DNA of 64,000 nucleotides from Candidatus Gottesmanbacteria bacterium (GCA_016186795.1 JACPKY010000001.1:1-64000), one strand, 5' to 3'; positions 1-8,885 are shown, counted from the first letter of the stretch. Numbers and translations: made by a program. Notes: generated from the sequence alone by a model not told the origin.

Positions 1-161
1 GCTACACCAACCAAGACTATGCCCGGGTCATTGCCCAGTACGCCCAAGGGGAACTGACTGCTTTGGATGTCTCTGCCTGGATCTCTGCAGCTACCCGTGC
101 CCCAGGTCTGCAGTTTATCTCCTGTGACCCAACCATCCCCACAGATTGTGAGGCGGAGTAA
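1..161 (+). CDS. C-terminal fragment of a secreted surface protein, cut by the window edge
   Basis: The frame is open from base 3 and stops with TAA at 159-161, giving about 52 residues of a longer protein. The segment aligns with the C-terminus of the protein at 765-4037: both have ARVI, then a spacer, then AL(D/E)VSA(W/F)IS, a TxxPG step and two closing cysteines. I read the two genes as tandem paralogues. The fragment is visibly GC-richer (about 57 percent over the first 120 bases by hand count) than its paralogue, so they differ in codon use. Function is unknown; an extracellular role is inferred from the paralogue, which has a signal anchor and many cysteines. Confidence 0.7.
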   Translation, partial: YTNQDYARVIAQYAQGELTALDVSAWISAATRAPGLQFISCDPTIPTDCEAE

Positions 162-213
162 GGAAGTTGGAATTCCCCTTGATCCCTGACCTTTAATTCT
201 GTATTCTGGATGT

Positions 214-768
214 ATGAGCGCGTTTTCCGCGTTTAGTTCTGATTTTAGAAAACTCACACCGACAAGACAAATTCTCCTTGGTCTTATCATGCTCTTTGCA
301 CTCATTTCTGGGATAGGAGCCTCTTACTATTTTTCTCTTTCAAATCCTCCAACACAGGCTTTAGTCTATCTTAAAACATCGCAAAAATCACCTCACAAGG
401 GAGATATTGTACCTATTACGCTTTCTCTTGACTCGAAAAATACGGGTATTGAAGCAGCAGATTTCGTGGTAACGTTTGACCCTTCGTTCCTTTCATTCCA
501 GACTCTTGAGAAAGGATCGTTTTTCCAGACATATCCAAGAACCGAAATTGGTGAAAATCGTCTCTACATTTCGGCAATTGCAACTCTCAAAGATGATACG
601 GTTATCCTGCCGAAAGGAAAAGGGGACGTTGCCACAATTCTTTTTGTCGCCAACAAAAGTGGTGTAACAGATATTACAATTGATCAAAAAGAGACAACTG
701 TTGCTGTTTCTGGGAGAAATATTGCAACGTATTCTCCTGCCTCAATAATCAAACTTTCTATTTTATGA
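214..768 (+). CDS. Short membrane-anchored cohesin-like protein (184 aa)
   Basis: Residues about 18-40 form one N-terminal membrane segment, with the rest predicted outside. Residues about 48-180 fit a cohesin-type beta sandwich: alternating strands, a F(V)VTFDPSFL core (the cohesin 'YDP..L' strand), a G-x-F/Y-P stretch after it and a GDVATILF strand near the end. Cohesins bind dockerin modules in cellulosome-like assemblies; dockerin-like proteins occur at 59684-64000. The gene overlaps the next by ATGA (765-768), so the two are translationally coupled. There is no LPxTG end and no clear Shine-Dalgarno. Similar short cohesin genes precede a longer surface gene at 18923-19438 and 61193-61792. 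The cohesin call rests on pattern, not on a search. Confidence 0.65.
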   Translation: MSAFSAFSSDFRKLTPTRQILLGLIMLFALISGIGASYYFSLSNPPTQALVYLKTSQKSPHKGDIVPITLSLDSKNTGIEAADFVVTFDPSFLSFQTLEKGSFFQTYPRTEIGENRLYISAIATLKDDTVILPKGKGDVATILFVANKSGVTDITIDQKETTVAVSGRNIATYSPASIIKLSIL

Positions 769-3700
769 AAAAGACTTTTTTTTCACAAAAAGGTGAAATT
801 GCACTTGCCGCAAGCATTGCATCGTTCGGACTGATGCTTGTAGGACTTATTGCGGGAACTTTTCTTGCCCAAAACCAAACGCAACTTCAATCGGAAGCCT
901 CAGGGTGTGCCACGATTTCCTCTGTTTCTCAGACCCCGAATAGTGAACTTGAACTTGGACAAGATTTCACATGCAATGTAACGATCGACAGTGCACATTC
1001 GGGTTCTCGAGATATCTCCTGCGGATGGAGTGAAAATGGAGATTGGCCACAAACAGGAGGGAGATGGGAAGGGGCAACGTGTAATGGAGTCAATTGCTCA
1101 TTTGGCATTGCCGCTCCAAGTGAGGTGAAAGAAGACGCTATCTATGAACTAGTCGGATTTGATATGAGTTCTTCGTGTGGTCCACCAACGGGACTTCGAA
1201 CATCAATGAAACTCAAAGGGGCTGAGGAAGCTCCTCCCCCAGATGAAGAAAATATCTGTAAAGATAAACCTGATGGATACCGTGCACAATATAATGTCCA
1301 TGAGGAGTGCGACACAAACTATAAAGGCGGACGCTGGGTCATTATCGATGGTATTTGCCGAGATGGTGAGATAACTGAAGAACCGGCGTGCGCAACGTGC
1401 GATGAATGTAGTGAACCCGGAACTCGAGATGCACGATCATCATCCCTTGCCCGAAATGAGTGTACTCCGGGAGGATGCGATGCTCCCCCGCCTGATGATA
1501 CTGGCGATGGAACTGGTGATGACGATGGAACTGGTGGAACCGGAGATGGAAATTGGTGCGGCGACACATCAGAAAAGCCGGTCACATGTCATGGAGACGT
1601 CCTTAATGGAGGGTGCAAGGATGAAACATACTGCGTAAAATCTTCTTACCAATGTGCCGATAAATGGGCTATCAACAAGGATGATGCGTGTCCGGAACAT
1701 AATTGTCCAGTCGATAAATCACAATGGCTTACCTGTCATGGGAAAGATACTGACAATGAATGTTTCGTCTGGTCATTTTGTGCAGAGGATGGTAAAAAAT
1801 GTTCCGATACTACTTCCTTAACCGGAGAAGCTTTAGAAGATGGATCCTGCCCAGTAAAAGGAAATGGAAGCGGTGAAGGCAAACCCCCAGAACTTGCAAA
1901 TAAGGGAGAACCGGCAACAATGGAAGGGTACGTCACTATATTTAATTTTAATAAATCAGAAGTTGAAAAAGTTGTTGTTGAAAGATGTGAGATAGGAGGG
2001 GGATCGGAAACATGCAATGCTGATGGTGTCACGACGGTAAAAGTAAAAACCGTCACATGGGATACGGCTGACGTTTCAATCTCTTTCTGGAAATTCTCTT
2101 TCACAACTGATAGCAAAGGGGGAAAAATTACCATCGGAGATACTGTTCGGATTCTCAAGCCAACGGTTTTTGACAAAGACGGCAAACAGCTTGGCGAAGC
2201 AGATAAAGATGCAAGTGTTGCCTGTACATCAAACCCGTGCAGAACCAACTTTGCCATTGGTTTGGGTGTAGACCAATTTACCAAAGTTCCTATTATGACA
2301 GGCAAGATCATTATAGAGAACAAAGGTTCGATTCCAGTGACACATGTCTACGTTACACTCTGCGAAAAGGGCGGATCGTGTACTACTGTCGATGTCGCCC
2401 AAACTGGTCCTTCTGAGGTTGATGGAGACAAAAGCACGTATACGTATGATATTTTTATTTTAGATCTCACCGACCCAAAACCACTTGATTTTTCCAAGAC
2501 GTACATCGTGAAAGAAGTGGTGGTTGAGGATGCAGCCGGAAAAGAATTGGGGAAATCCAAAGAAGGTGACCAGGAAGTAACAATTCTAACGCCTCCCAAA
2601 GATTTCCATATTATTATCGAATCTTCTGAAAATCAGACGCGAACTGCCAATGTCACAATCAAAATTAAAAATTCAAAAAATAAACACTTTGCAAATACTA
2701 TCTGGTTGGGAACAGAATGGTGTAACGATGATTTGACATCTTGTACGAGTGAAAAAACAAACGAGACCTTTGAGGCAAATTCTCCCATGCTTCGAGCGAA
2801 ACGATTTAACGCAACATCGGCAGGTGATGGGAATACGAAGATTCGTGCGTATATAAAAGAGTATAGTGAGGAAAGTGGTGGAGAATCTGCAATAACAACG
2901 ATTCTCATCAGTAACGTAGTGAGCGTTACCCAAAAAAACCAAGACGTCACCCTCACGCTTGACCTTGATAAAGAAGTCCAGGGTGCGACCGAGGGAAAAA
3001 CAACAAAAGTTGAAGGAAAGATTCAGGTTATGGGGGAAGAACTCGGATTCTGGGGTAATTACCTTGCCGTTGGCCTTTTCGATGTCGATAATACCGGAAC
3101 ACCTTTAATCGAATTTTCAGATAACACGAGCAGATTTTTCCTCATTCAAAATAAGAAGGAGTTTGATTTCACATTCGATAATGTGCCGGTTGGCGCCAAA
3201 AAGGCTCTCATCGCCTTCCCATTTATAGCCAAAAATAACAGGACCGATGTCACCCTTGAAAAAATTGAGAAAGTAAAACAGTTTGATACGAATCGTATTC
3301 GGATTTTGAACTGTGCAAATCGAACTCCTGTGAAAAATATCTGTCACTTCCTTGTCGGTGAAACCAATACGAAATACGTAACCCATATCCTTTCGCCGAA
3401 AGATACCTCTATGTATGGCTGGCTAACTGTGGTTACCAATGACTCACCCCCAGCGAAATATACGAATGTCCGCGCTGTGATCGATGAGTATAGGGAAGAC
3501 AAATCATTGGTGACAAACCAGGTCTTCCCCGCTCTAAATTTTCCCGCGTTTCCCTCCTTCACGCCGAAGACCGGATGGACTGCCTATACCACAGGATTTA
3601 CAGGCGACTACACGAAAAATACTATTATCGCAGAAAAAACATACGGTCTGAAATTCGACATCGTTGAAGCTGCCGACGCGAACAAATTCTCAGATCCTGA

Positions 3701-4037
3701 TAAAACCAACTACAACATCCCAGTCTGTGGGAAAAATAATAGCGGTACTATCGCTGGACCTTCCAAACAACAATGTTTGGTAAAACTCACTGACGGATAC
3801 GGGTACATCGAATATGGAGTAACATTTTCCTCCGCCTCAACCGACAAGGCCAACTTCCCCATGATTGCATCGGTTGGAGGATCAACTAACGAATCGTTTG
3901 CTCGCGTCATCCAGGCAGTATCTATAGGAAGTATGGACGCTCTTGAGGTTTCGGCATTTATTAGTCAACTCACGAGTACCCCCGGGATAAAGATACAGAC
4001 CTGCCGGGCAGACTTGGGTGAATGTGACGTGCTCTAA
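765..4037 (+). CDS. Large Cys-rich secreted surface protein (1090 aa)
   Basis: The N-terminus has a signal anchor (hydrophobic stretch about residues 11-35, then a QNQTQLQSEA-like exit). Residues about 45-350 are Cys-rich with acidic Gly/Asp/Thr linkers (repeated GDGTGDDDG-like runs), suggesting disulfide-stabilised or metal-binding extracellular modules. Residues about 380-800 hold repeated beta-rich segments resembling CARDB/FN3-type sandwiches (NKGSIPVTHVYVTLCE-like strands). The C-terminus matches the truncated paralogue at 1-161. The start overlaps the preceding cohesin-like gene by 4 nt and only 5 nt separate its stop from the Clp-like ATPase. No catalytic motif is recognised; an adhesin or surface structural role is inferred. 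Confidence 0.6.
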   Translation: MKKTFFSQKGEIALAASIASFGLMLVGLIAGTFLAQNQTQLQSEASGCATISSVSQTPNSELELGQDFTCNVTIDSAHSGSRDISCGWSENGDWPQTGGRWEGATCNGVNCSFGIAAPSEVKEDAIYELVGFDMSSSCGPPTGLRTSMKLKGAEEAPPPDEENICKDKPDGYRAQYNVHEECDTNYKGGRWVIIDGICRDGEITEEPACATCDECSEPGTRDARSSSLARNECTPGGCDAPPPDDTGDGTGDDDGTGGTGDGNWCGDTSEKPVTCHGDVLNGGCKDETYCVKSSYQCADKWAINKDDACPEHNCPVDKSQWLTCHGKDTDNECFVWSFCAEDGKKCSDTTSLTGEALEDGSCPVKGNGSGEGKPPELANKGEPATMEGYVTIFNFNKSEVEKVVVERCEIGGGSETCNADGVTTVKVKTVTWDTADVSISFWKFSFTTDSKGGKITIGDTVRILKPTVFDKDGKQLGEADKDASVACTSNPCRTNFAIGLGVDQFTKVPIMTGKIIIENKGSIPVTHVYVTLCEKGGSCTTVDVAQTGPSEVDGDKSTYTYDIFILDLTDPKPLDFSKTYIVKEVVVEDAAGKELGKSKEGDQEVTILTPPKDFHIIIESSENQTRTANVTIKIKNSKNKHFANTIWLGTEWCNDDLTSCTSEKTNETFEANSPMLRAKRFNATSAGDGNTKIRAYIKEYSEESGGESAITTILISNVVSVTQKNQDVTLTLDLDKEVQGATEGKTTKVEGKIQVMGEELGFWGNYLAVGLFDVDNTGTPLIEFSDNTSRFFLIQNKKEFDFTFDNVPVGAKKALIAFPFIAKNNRTDVTLEKIEKVKQFDTNRIRILNCANRTPVKNICHFLVGETNTKYVTHILSPKDTSMYGWLTVVTNDSPPAKYTNVRAVIDEYREDKSLVTNQVFPALNFPAFPSFTPKTGWTAYTTGFTGDYTKNTIIAEKTYGLKFDIVEAADANKFSDPDKTNYNIPVCGKNNSGTIAGPSKQQCLVKLTDGYGYIEYGVTFSSASTDKANFPMIASVGGSTNESFARVIQAVSIGSMDALEVSAFISQLTSTPGIKIQTCRADLGECDVL

Positions 4038-4042
4038 ATTCA

Positions 4043-6517
4043 ATGAACTTCCTGTCCCAATATCTCGACTGGCACTACATTACTGTTTGGGCAAAACTCT
4101 TCCTCATTTGGCGAAATCTCTTCCTTTTTCCCTGGTACTACTTCGGCGTCACCTATCATCTTCGCAATCTTCTCTCTCCATGGAAACGACAGGTTGCCAA
4201 AAAAGGTGTTGGGCTTCGAGTTGGAGATATTTTAAGTGTACTAGGATTTAATCTCATCTCACGAGGAATTGGAGCTTCTATCCGGACATTTACTATTCTC
4301 TATGGACTTGTCCTCATGAGTATTCTCGGAGTTTTCGGGGCTCTCCTTACACTTTCTTGGCTTTTTATCCCTTTTATCACTATTCCTTTCTACACTTGGC
4401 GGAGCAAAACTGACTTAGATGAAGTCAAAAAAATCCTTGGAAAAGCACATGGCGACATGGAAAAATTTTGTATTTATCTCTTTTCTCATCAAGTTAGCCG
4501 GTTTATTCTGTCGAGACTTGGTATCCATCCGGACTATGTCATTGACATGCTAAAGCAACTACCTGCAAAAAAGGAATCGATAAAGACCTATATCCCCAAT
4601 GTGGAAAAGTTAAAAACTATTGCAGATTGCGTTATCCAAATATGCAAAGCGTATCCCCCCTTTGTTACTCTCTTTTCTCGCAAGAAAATTGACGCCAAAG
4701 ATCTTGACGCCGTCGTAGCCTGGTACACCCGACTGAATACAAAACCATCAATGCCACTTATTTTCGATTTGCCAAGAATTCAAGGACTCCCCTGTATTGG
4801 ACATGCATGGAACTACGGATACACGGTTAGCCTTGATAGTTTCTCAAAGGATCTAACGCGTTCCCCTTCTCCATATCCTTTTTTGGTTGGACGAGAAAAA
4901 GAGATTGAAGAAATGCAGCGAGTGCTTTTGAAAAATACAACCAATAACATCATTATTGTGGGAGAACCGGGAGTTGCTCGCCATTTATTAGTCGAAACAC
5001 TTGCTCACCGTATGCAAACAGGAGAAGTAATTCGACAACTTGCACGGCAACGAATACTCTCTCTTGATATGCATTCTATTCTTGCTTCAAAACCCACAAT
5101 TGCCGAGGCAAAAGGAGTGCTATCAGATATTTTGGAAGAGGGAACGCACGCTGGGAACGTAAATGTCGTCATAGATGAAATAGACAAATATACCTCAAGT
5201 GGTGATGGAAGGATTGATCTGACAGATGTTTTGGAGAAATTTGCTGAAAGTTCGGTAGGAGTTATTGGAATTACAACCCCGAGTGAGTATCACCGATACA
5301 TTGAGGTAAACGCCGTGCTGACGAAGTTATTTGAAAAAATTGAAGTTAAACAACCGCCACTTGCGACAGTACTTGAGGAACTTGAGCTTTCAATTGTCCC
5401 TGTGCTTGAGGCGAAACATCGAATCTATGTTACGTACCAAGCACTGAAAAAAGTACTCGAGGATGCTGATAAGTATATAAGTAATACCCCATTCCCAGGG
5501 AAAGCTATTGAACTACTCGATCAAACAGCGGTGTACGTCGTAACCCAAAAGTTGGGACACCTTTTAAAACCCAATCATGTTGATGAATTTTTGGCAAAAA
5601 AGCTTAATATCCCACTTGGAGACCTGAAATCTGGCGAACGGGAAAAACTTCTTAATCTTGAAGAAGGATTGCACCAATATGTCATCAACCAACATGCGGC
5701 AATTGCTGCAATTGCATCAAGTTTACGAAGATCCAGACTTACCATTTCCAACCCAAATAAACCTATTGGAACATTTCTTTTTTTGGGGCCAACGGGAGTT
5801 GGAAAAACAGAGACAGCCAAGGCACTTTGCCGAGTATACTACGGATCACCTGATTTTATGGCTCGATTTGACATGAGCCAATATCAAAAAGAGGAAGGAA
5901 TTGAACGTCTTATTGGATCGGTCAAACTCGGTACTCCCGGAGAACTTACGTCGTATCTTCGTTCCCGGCCATTTTCACTTATCCTCCTTGATGAAGTTGA
6001 AAAGGCGGATCCGCAGATCTTCAATCTTCTTCTCACACTTCTTGATGAAGGATACATTACCGATGCATTTGGTCGACAAGTGAATGCCAAAAATACCATC
6101 ATTATTGCAACGTCCAATGCCGCAGCTGAGTTTATCCGCCAAAACATCAATAAAGGAACTCCTACGAACACACTCCAAAAGTTAATTATTGAACACATTT
6201 TAACAGAAAAAATATTCTCTCCGGAATTTATTAACAGATTTGATGCAGCGGTCGTATTCACACCTCTTTCTGAGGGCAACTTACGGGAGGTTGCCCGCCT
6301 GATGCTTGCAGATCTCAATAAGAGACTTCGTCCAAAAGAAATATCGGTTGCGGTCACTGACGATCTTGTGGCAACGCTTTCCCAAAAAGGGTTCGATCCA
6401 CAGTTTGGAGGACGGGCAATGAGAAGAACAATCTCGAGCGTGATTGAGGATCAGATTGCCCAAAAACTACTTGAAGGAAACATCAAAAAAGGAGAAGAGA
6501 TTCATATCACACTATAG
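4043..6517 (+). CDS. Membrane-anchored Clp/ClpC-type double AAA+ ATPase with degenerate first Walker A (824 aa)
   Basis: The first 130 residues carry two or three membrane segments, absent from soluble ClpB/ClpC. A Clp-N-like helical region follows. AAA domain 1 (from about residue 280) begins VGREKEIEEM; its Walker A reads GEPGVARH instead of GEPGVGKT, so the key lysine is lost, while a Walker B-like VVIDEIDK is kept. AAA domain 2 (about residues 560-820) is intact: GPTGVGKTETAK, LILLDEVEKA, an IIIATSNAAA sensor 1 and a GGRAMRR sensor 2. Known ClpB/C proteins unfold or disaggregate proteins with ATP; here only ring 2 is likely to bind ATP well. Tight spacing after the surface-protein genes suggests a link to envelope protein handling. 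Confidence 0.85.
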   Translation: MNFLSQYLDWHYITVWAKLFLIWRNLFLFPWYYFGVTYHLRNLLSPWKRQVAKKGVGLRVGDILSVLGFNLISRGIGASIRTFTILYGLVLMSILGVFGALLTLSWLFIPFITIPFYTWRSKTDLDEVKKILGKAHGDMEKFCIYLFSHQVSRFILSRLGIHPDYVIDMLKQLPAKKESIKTYIPNVEKLKTIADCVIQICKAYPPFVTLFSRKKIDAKDLDAVVAWYTRLNTKPSMPLIFDLPRIQGLPCIGHAWNYGYTVSLDSFSKDLTRSPSPYPFLVGREKEIEEMQRVLLKNTTNNIIIVGEPGVARHLLVETLAHRMQTGEVIRQLARQRILSLDMHSILASKPTIAEAKGVLSDILEEGTHAGNVNVVIDEIDKYTSSGDGRIDLTDVLEKFAESSVGVIGITTPSEYHRYIEVNAVLTKLFEKIEVKQPPLATVLEELELSIVPVLEAKHRIYVTYQALKKVLEDADKYISNTPFPGKAIELLDQTAVYVVTQKLGHLLKPNHVDEFLAKKLNIPLGDLKSGEREKLLNLEEGLHQYVINQHAAIAAIASSLRRSRLTISNPNKPIGTFLFLGPTGVGKTETAKALCRVYYGSPDFMARFDMSQYQKEEGIERLIGSVKLGTPGELTSYLRSRPFSLILLDEVEKADPQIFNLLLTLLDEGYITDAFGRQVNAKNTIIIATSNAAAEFIRQNINKGTPTNTLQKLIIEHILTEKIFSPEFINRFDAAVVFTPLSEGNLREVARLMLADLNKRLRPKEISVAVTDDLVATLSQKGFDPQFGGRAMRRTISSVIEDQIAQKLLEGNIKKGEEIHITL

Positions 6518-6530
6518 AATCTTACCCATA

Positions 6531-6560
6531 TTGTCTTCGATTTCAGTTTTTTGATACAAT
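6531..6560 (+). promoter_or_regulatory. Sigma-70-type promoter ahead of tRNA-Cys
   Basis: TTGTCT at 6531-6536 and TACAAT at 6555-6560 are separated by 18 nt. Transcription would begin near 6567 and run through two hairpins (about 6567-6604 and 6616-6648) into the tRNA. Confidence 0.5.
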
Positions 6561-6615
6561 ATGAATCTATCGAGCGAGACGTAATAAATTTATTTCATAA
6601 ATTCAAACGTCTCAG

Positions 6616-6648
6616 CCACGTTGTCCGATAGATATCGGACTTACGTGG
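6616..6648 (+). other. Strong hairpin abutting the 5' end of tRNA-Cys
   Basis: CCACGT pairs with ACGTGG and GTCCGAT with ATCGGAC around a tiny loop. The last two bases of the stem are also the first two bases of the tRNA acceptor stem. It may act in 5' processing or as a leftover terminator; there is no U-tract. Confidence 0.5.
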
Positions 6649-6718
6649 CGCGTTGGCGAAGTGGTAACGCGGGAGTCTGCAAAACTTCTATGCGCCGGTC
6701 CGATTCCGGCACGCGCCT
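6647..6718 (+). tRNA. tRNA-Cys (GCA)
   Basis: The acceptor stem GGCGCGT (6647-6653) pairs with ACGCGCC (6711-6717). The anticodon loop CTGCAAA gives anticodon GCA. The T loop has the usual TTC pattern (GGTCCGATTCC). The discriminator base is T, the known identity base of tRNA-Cys. CCA is not fully encoded (CC then C), so a CCA-adding enzyme is needed. Confidence 0.93.
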
Positions 6719-6722
6719 CCCT

Positions 6723-6887
6723 ATGTCAGTAGAACATGGCAGCCATGGATATACCGAAGAGGTATCTTTTACGAGTATTATCGCCAGTCTCTTTCTGGCG
6801 CTTCTCGTCATTCCTGAAGTTGCCGAAAAAGTCACAGAAACTGGTGATACCTTAACAGGCCTTGCGGGACATGGTGGCCATCATTAA
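6723..6887 (+). CDS. Small His-containing single-pass membrane protein between two tRNAs (54 aa)
   Basis: ATG at 6723 lies 4 nt after the tRNA-Cys discriminator base and TAA at 6885-6887 lies 13 nt before tRNA-Ile. The product has a polar N-terminus (MSVEHGSHGY), one membrane segment (IIASLFLALLVIPEVA) and a C-terminus ending GHGGHH. There is no room for a separate promoter, so it would be translated from a tRNA-containing transcript. The in-frame sequence further upstream runs through the tRNA and is not used. His clusters at both ends might bind metal, which is a guess. It could be a chance ORF, but its hydrophobic pattern and fit between the tRNAs favour a gene. Confidence 0.5.
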   Translation: MSVEHGSHGYTEEVSFTSIIASLFLALLVIPEVAEKVTETGDTLTGLAGHGGHH

Positions 6888-6900
6888 TAAGGGGTAAGAA

Positions 6901-6972
6901 GGGTGACTAGTTCATTGGTAGAACGCTTTCCTGATAAGAAAGAGGTGCATGGTTCGATTCCATGGTCACCCA
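6901..6972 (+). tRNA. tRNA-Ile (GAU)
   Basis: The acceptor stem GGGTGAC (6901-6907) pairs with GTCACCC (6965-6971), with discriminator A. The anticodon stem CTTTC/GAAAG holds loop CTGATAA, anticodon GAT. The T arm CATGG-TTCGATT-CCATG is perfect. CCA is not encoded. Confidence 0.93.
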
Positions 6973-6980
6973 CTAAATTT

Positions 6981-8075
6981 TTATAAATCCTTGGAGGATT
7001 CCTTCATTTTCCCGAGTATTTTTTCTGCCTCATCTCTTTCTGCAAATCTGGGTTGGGAGTAATTTTCGATAATGATTGGGAAAAATTCGATGTTTTTCAA
7101 ACCACTTTTCCCAAATGTGTACCGTCCGATAACACCCTCTCTTGTTTCCTTCGACCACATTTGGTCAAAGATGAAATTCCCGTGAGCGTAGGATATGAAT
7201 TTCTCTTTATAGACTTCAACTCCTTGTACCCAATGAGGGTGATTACCGATGATAAGATCGGCTCCGCTATCAATTGCTAAATGCGCAAGTTCAACTTGGC
7301 GAGAAGAAGGTTCTACCGTATATTCCGGACCGAAGTGGAATGCAACGATGACAAACTCAACTTTCTTCCTCAATTTTTGAATTTGCTCCTCAACCGAAGT
7401 ATTTTCTGCCCAGGAAATTCCTTTTTCCTCATGCCCAATATCATTAAAGCCTAAAAACCCAAACGATTTACCTCGAACTTCCAGAGTTGCCTCATTTCCT
7501 ACTCCCACGACATGCATACCATTCTCCGTAAGATACTTTTGTGTTTCGATACCGCCCTCATAGCCGTAGTTTCCACTATGGTTATTAGCAAGATTGACAA
7601 CGTCAACTCCAGAAAAAGTAAGCCCCTCAACTGCTTTTGCACTCCCGCAAAAAATCATTCCTTCATCTGTTGGTTGACAGGAAGAAAGAAGTGGTGTCTC
7701 TAAATTGATAAAGGTGATGTCTGCACTTTTGAGAAAACTGGAAGTTTTTTCAAAGGGAAACGTAAAATCATTTCGTTTCACCATCATGCTATTGACAGTC
7801 CGAGCAGGAAGAACATCTCCAGTTGTAATCAAAACATACTCGCCCGCTTTTTGTTCTTTTTTTTCATAGGGAGAAACGTAAGAAAAAATGGATTCAAACG
7901 GTGGTAACTGGTCTTTTTCAACGAACACGGAAATCTGTGGATTTCCCGTTTTGTCGGAAATACTTGGAGAGGAAAAAGGTACCGAAAGAGGGAAAAGTTT
8001 GAAAAAAGAAACCAAAAGAAATAGTATTCCAATAGAAATAAACCCTACTCCAATAATCCGTTTCTTTTCACGCAT
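6981..8075 (-). CDS. CapA/PGA_cap family metallophosphatase-like protein (364 aa)
   Basis: The N-terminus is a signal anchor (hydrophobic residues about 8-30). The domain has the CapA order: a TGDVLPAR motif (metal-binding Asp), FINLETPL, VDVVNLANNHSGNYG (NNH motif), a GNHPHWVQGVEVY block and a YAHGNFIFDQ block. The family (PF09587) resembles calcineurin-like phosphatases and is tied to poly-gamma-glutamate capsule synthesis in Bacillus, but many members have unknown substrates. All key His and Asn residues appear present. It is convergent with tRNA-Ile, its stop lying 8 nt from the tRNA, and sits 15 nt downstream of the VOC gene, so both may share a transcript. Confidence 0.85.
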   Translation of the reverse strand: MREKKRIIGVGFISIGILFLLVSFFKLFPLSVPFSSPSISDKTGNPQISVFVEKDQLPPFESIFSYVSPYEKKEQKAGEYVLITTGDVLPARTVNSMMVKRNDFTFPFEKTSSFLKSADITFINLETPLLSSCQPTDEGMIFCGSAKAVEGLTFSGVDVVNLANNHSGNYGYEGGIETQKYLTENGMHVVGVGNEATLEVRGKSFGFLGFNDIGHEEKGISWAENTSVEEQIQKLRKKVEFVIVAFHFGPEYTVEPSSRQVELAHLAIDSGADLIIGNHPHWVQGVEVYKEKFISYAHGNFIFDQMWSKETREGVIGRYTFGKSGLKNIEFFPIIIENYSQPRFAERDEAEKILGKMKESSKDL

Positions 8076-8090
8076 GAGGAGAGTATATCC

Positions 8091-8471
8091 TTAGGCTTTT
8101 ACTTGTACAAGCTGAAAATAATTTCCCTCGGGATCTTCAAAGGTTGCGATTTTACCATAATCTTCTACATGATAGATTTTCTGAATAAGTTTCACCTTAT
8201 TTTTAAGTAGTTTCTTTACTTCCTTCTCAATAGTATCAACTTCCAAATTGAGGATGAATCGTTCTGGATTTTTATTCTTCCCTTTCACTTTTGAGTGGTC
8301 TATGATGTAGATACAACTTCTTCCTTTCGCATCAAACCCATAGAGATGTTCTCCTTTCTCTCCCATTTCTGCTTCAAATGTCCGCTTAAGACCAACTCTC
8401 TTTTCATAGAACGATGCGAGTTTTTTGGCATTACTACTTCCGATAAGGACACTTTCTTGTCCTTTCACCAT
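8091..8471 (-). CDS. VOC (glyoxalase/bleomycin-resistance) superfamily protein (126 aa)
   Basis: The single-domain length and the two half-repeats fit the VOC fold: SSNAKKLASFYEKRVGLKR in half one and ATFEDPEGNYFQLVQ in half two. The FEDPEGN ending is typical of glyoxalase-like dioxygenase or lyase relatives. The substrate is unknown. The start is well supported by one of the few strong Shine-Dalgarno sequences in the window (AAAGGAGGTGATG just ahead of ATG). A TTGACA box lies upstream near 8528-8533, but the matching -10 is weak. Confidence 0.8.
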   Translation of the reverse strand: MVKGQESVLIGSSNAKKLASFYEKRVGLKRTFEAEMGEKGEHLYGFDAKGRSCIYIIDHSKVKGKNKNPERFILNLEVDTIEKEVKKLLKNKVKLIQKIYHVEDYGKIATFEDPEGNYFQLVQVKA

Positions 8472-8553
8472 AGGTCATCACCTCCTTTCGTAAATCAGAT
8501 AGAGTGTGATCGAAATTAAAGAATATGTCAAGAGAGGCAAATGGAAGACAGTG

Positions 8554-8580
8554 TTACTCAAAATAAATTGTTGGTTCTTC
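8554..8580. repeat. Left 27-bp direct repeat (attL-like)
   Basis: This is base-for-base identical to 9521-9547. In the right copy the bases encode the last eight residues (EEPTIYFE) and stop of the SerK-like gene; this left copy is a detached duplicate with no gene around it. Confidence 0.9.
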
Positions 8581-8604
8581 TCTCATTCAATAATAACCTA
8601 TAGT

Positions 8605-8633
8605 TTGACTTGAAGGGCTCTATGTGCTAGTAT
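8605..8633 (+). promoter_or_regulatory. Sigma-70-type promoter inside the inserted element
   Basis: TTGACT at 8605-8610 and TAGTAT at 8628-8633 with a 17-nt spacer. It lies 25 nt inside the left repeat and drives rightward toward the gene at 8886, giving a structured leader of about 245 nt. Confidence 0.7.
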
Positions 8634-8753
8634 TTCCAGTCGCGTCTTCTTGCATAACTCACGCAATACAAAAGAGGACACAATACCTCTACTTGCCATA
8701 CATCGGAAAAGTAGATCGTACATTAAAATTATCTTCCTCAATAAACAGAAAGA

Positions 8754-8800
8754 AGAAGTGAGATGGGAGGAGTGAAAAACACTTTTCCCACCTCACTTCT
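8754..8800 (+). other. 21-bp leader hairpin with A5 loop
   Basis: Positions 8754-8774 pair with 8780-8800 with one A-C mismatch and two G-U pairs around an AAAAA loop. It lies in the leader between the promoter at 8605 and the gene at 8886. No U-tract follows, so it is unlikely to be a simple terminator. Confidence 0.75.
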
Positions 8801-8885
8801 TTACCTGAGATTGAGGGAATCTCTCCCGGAAGGAACGCTGGGAACAGGGTGAAGGAGTATCTTACTAGCTCATCAGGAGGACACG

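Noticed and set aside
1736..2323. 195-codon minus-strand frame
   Set aside because: Antisense to the well-supported surface protein at 765-4037, with no start signal and unlikely composition.
5884..6357. 157-codon minus-strand frame
   Set aside because: Antisense to the conserved second AAA+ domain of the Clp-like gene.
6616..6648. Hairpin before tRNA-Cys as a riboswitch or T-box
   Set aside because: No T-box sequence or specifier loop is present, and the stem is too short for a known riboswitch.
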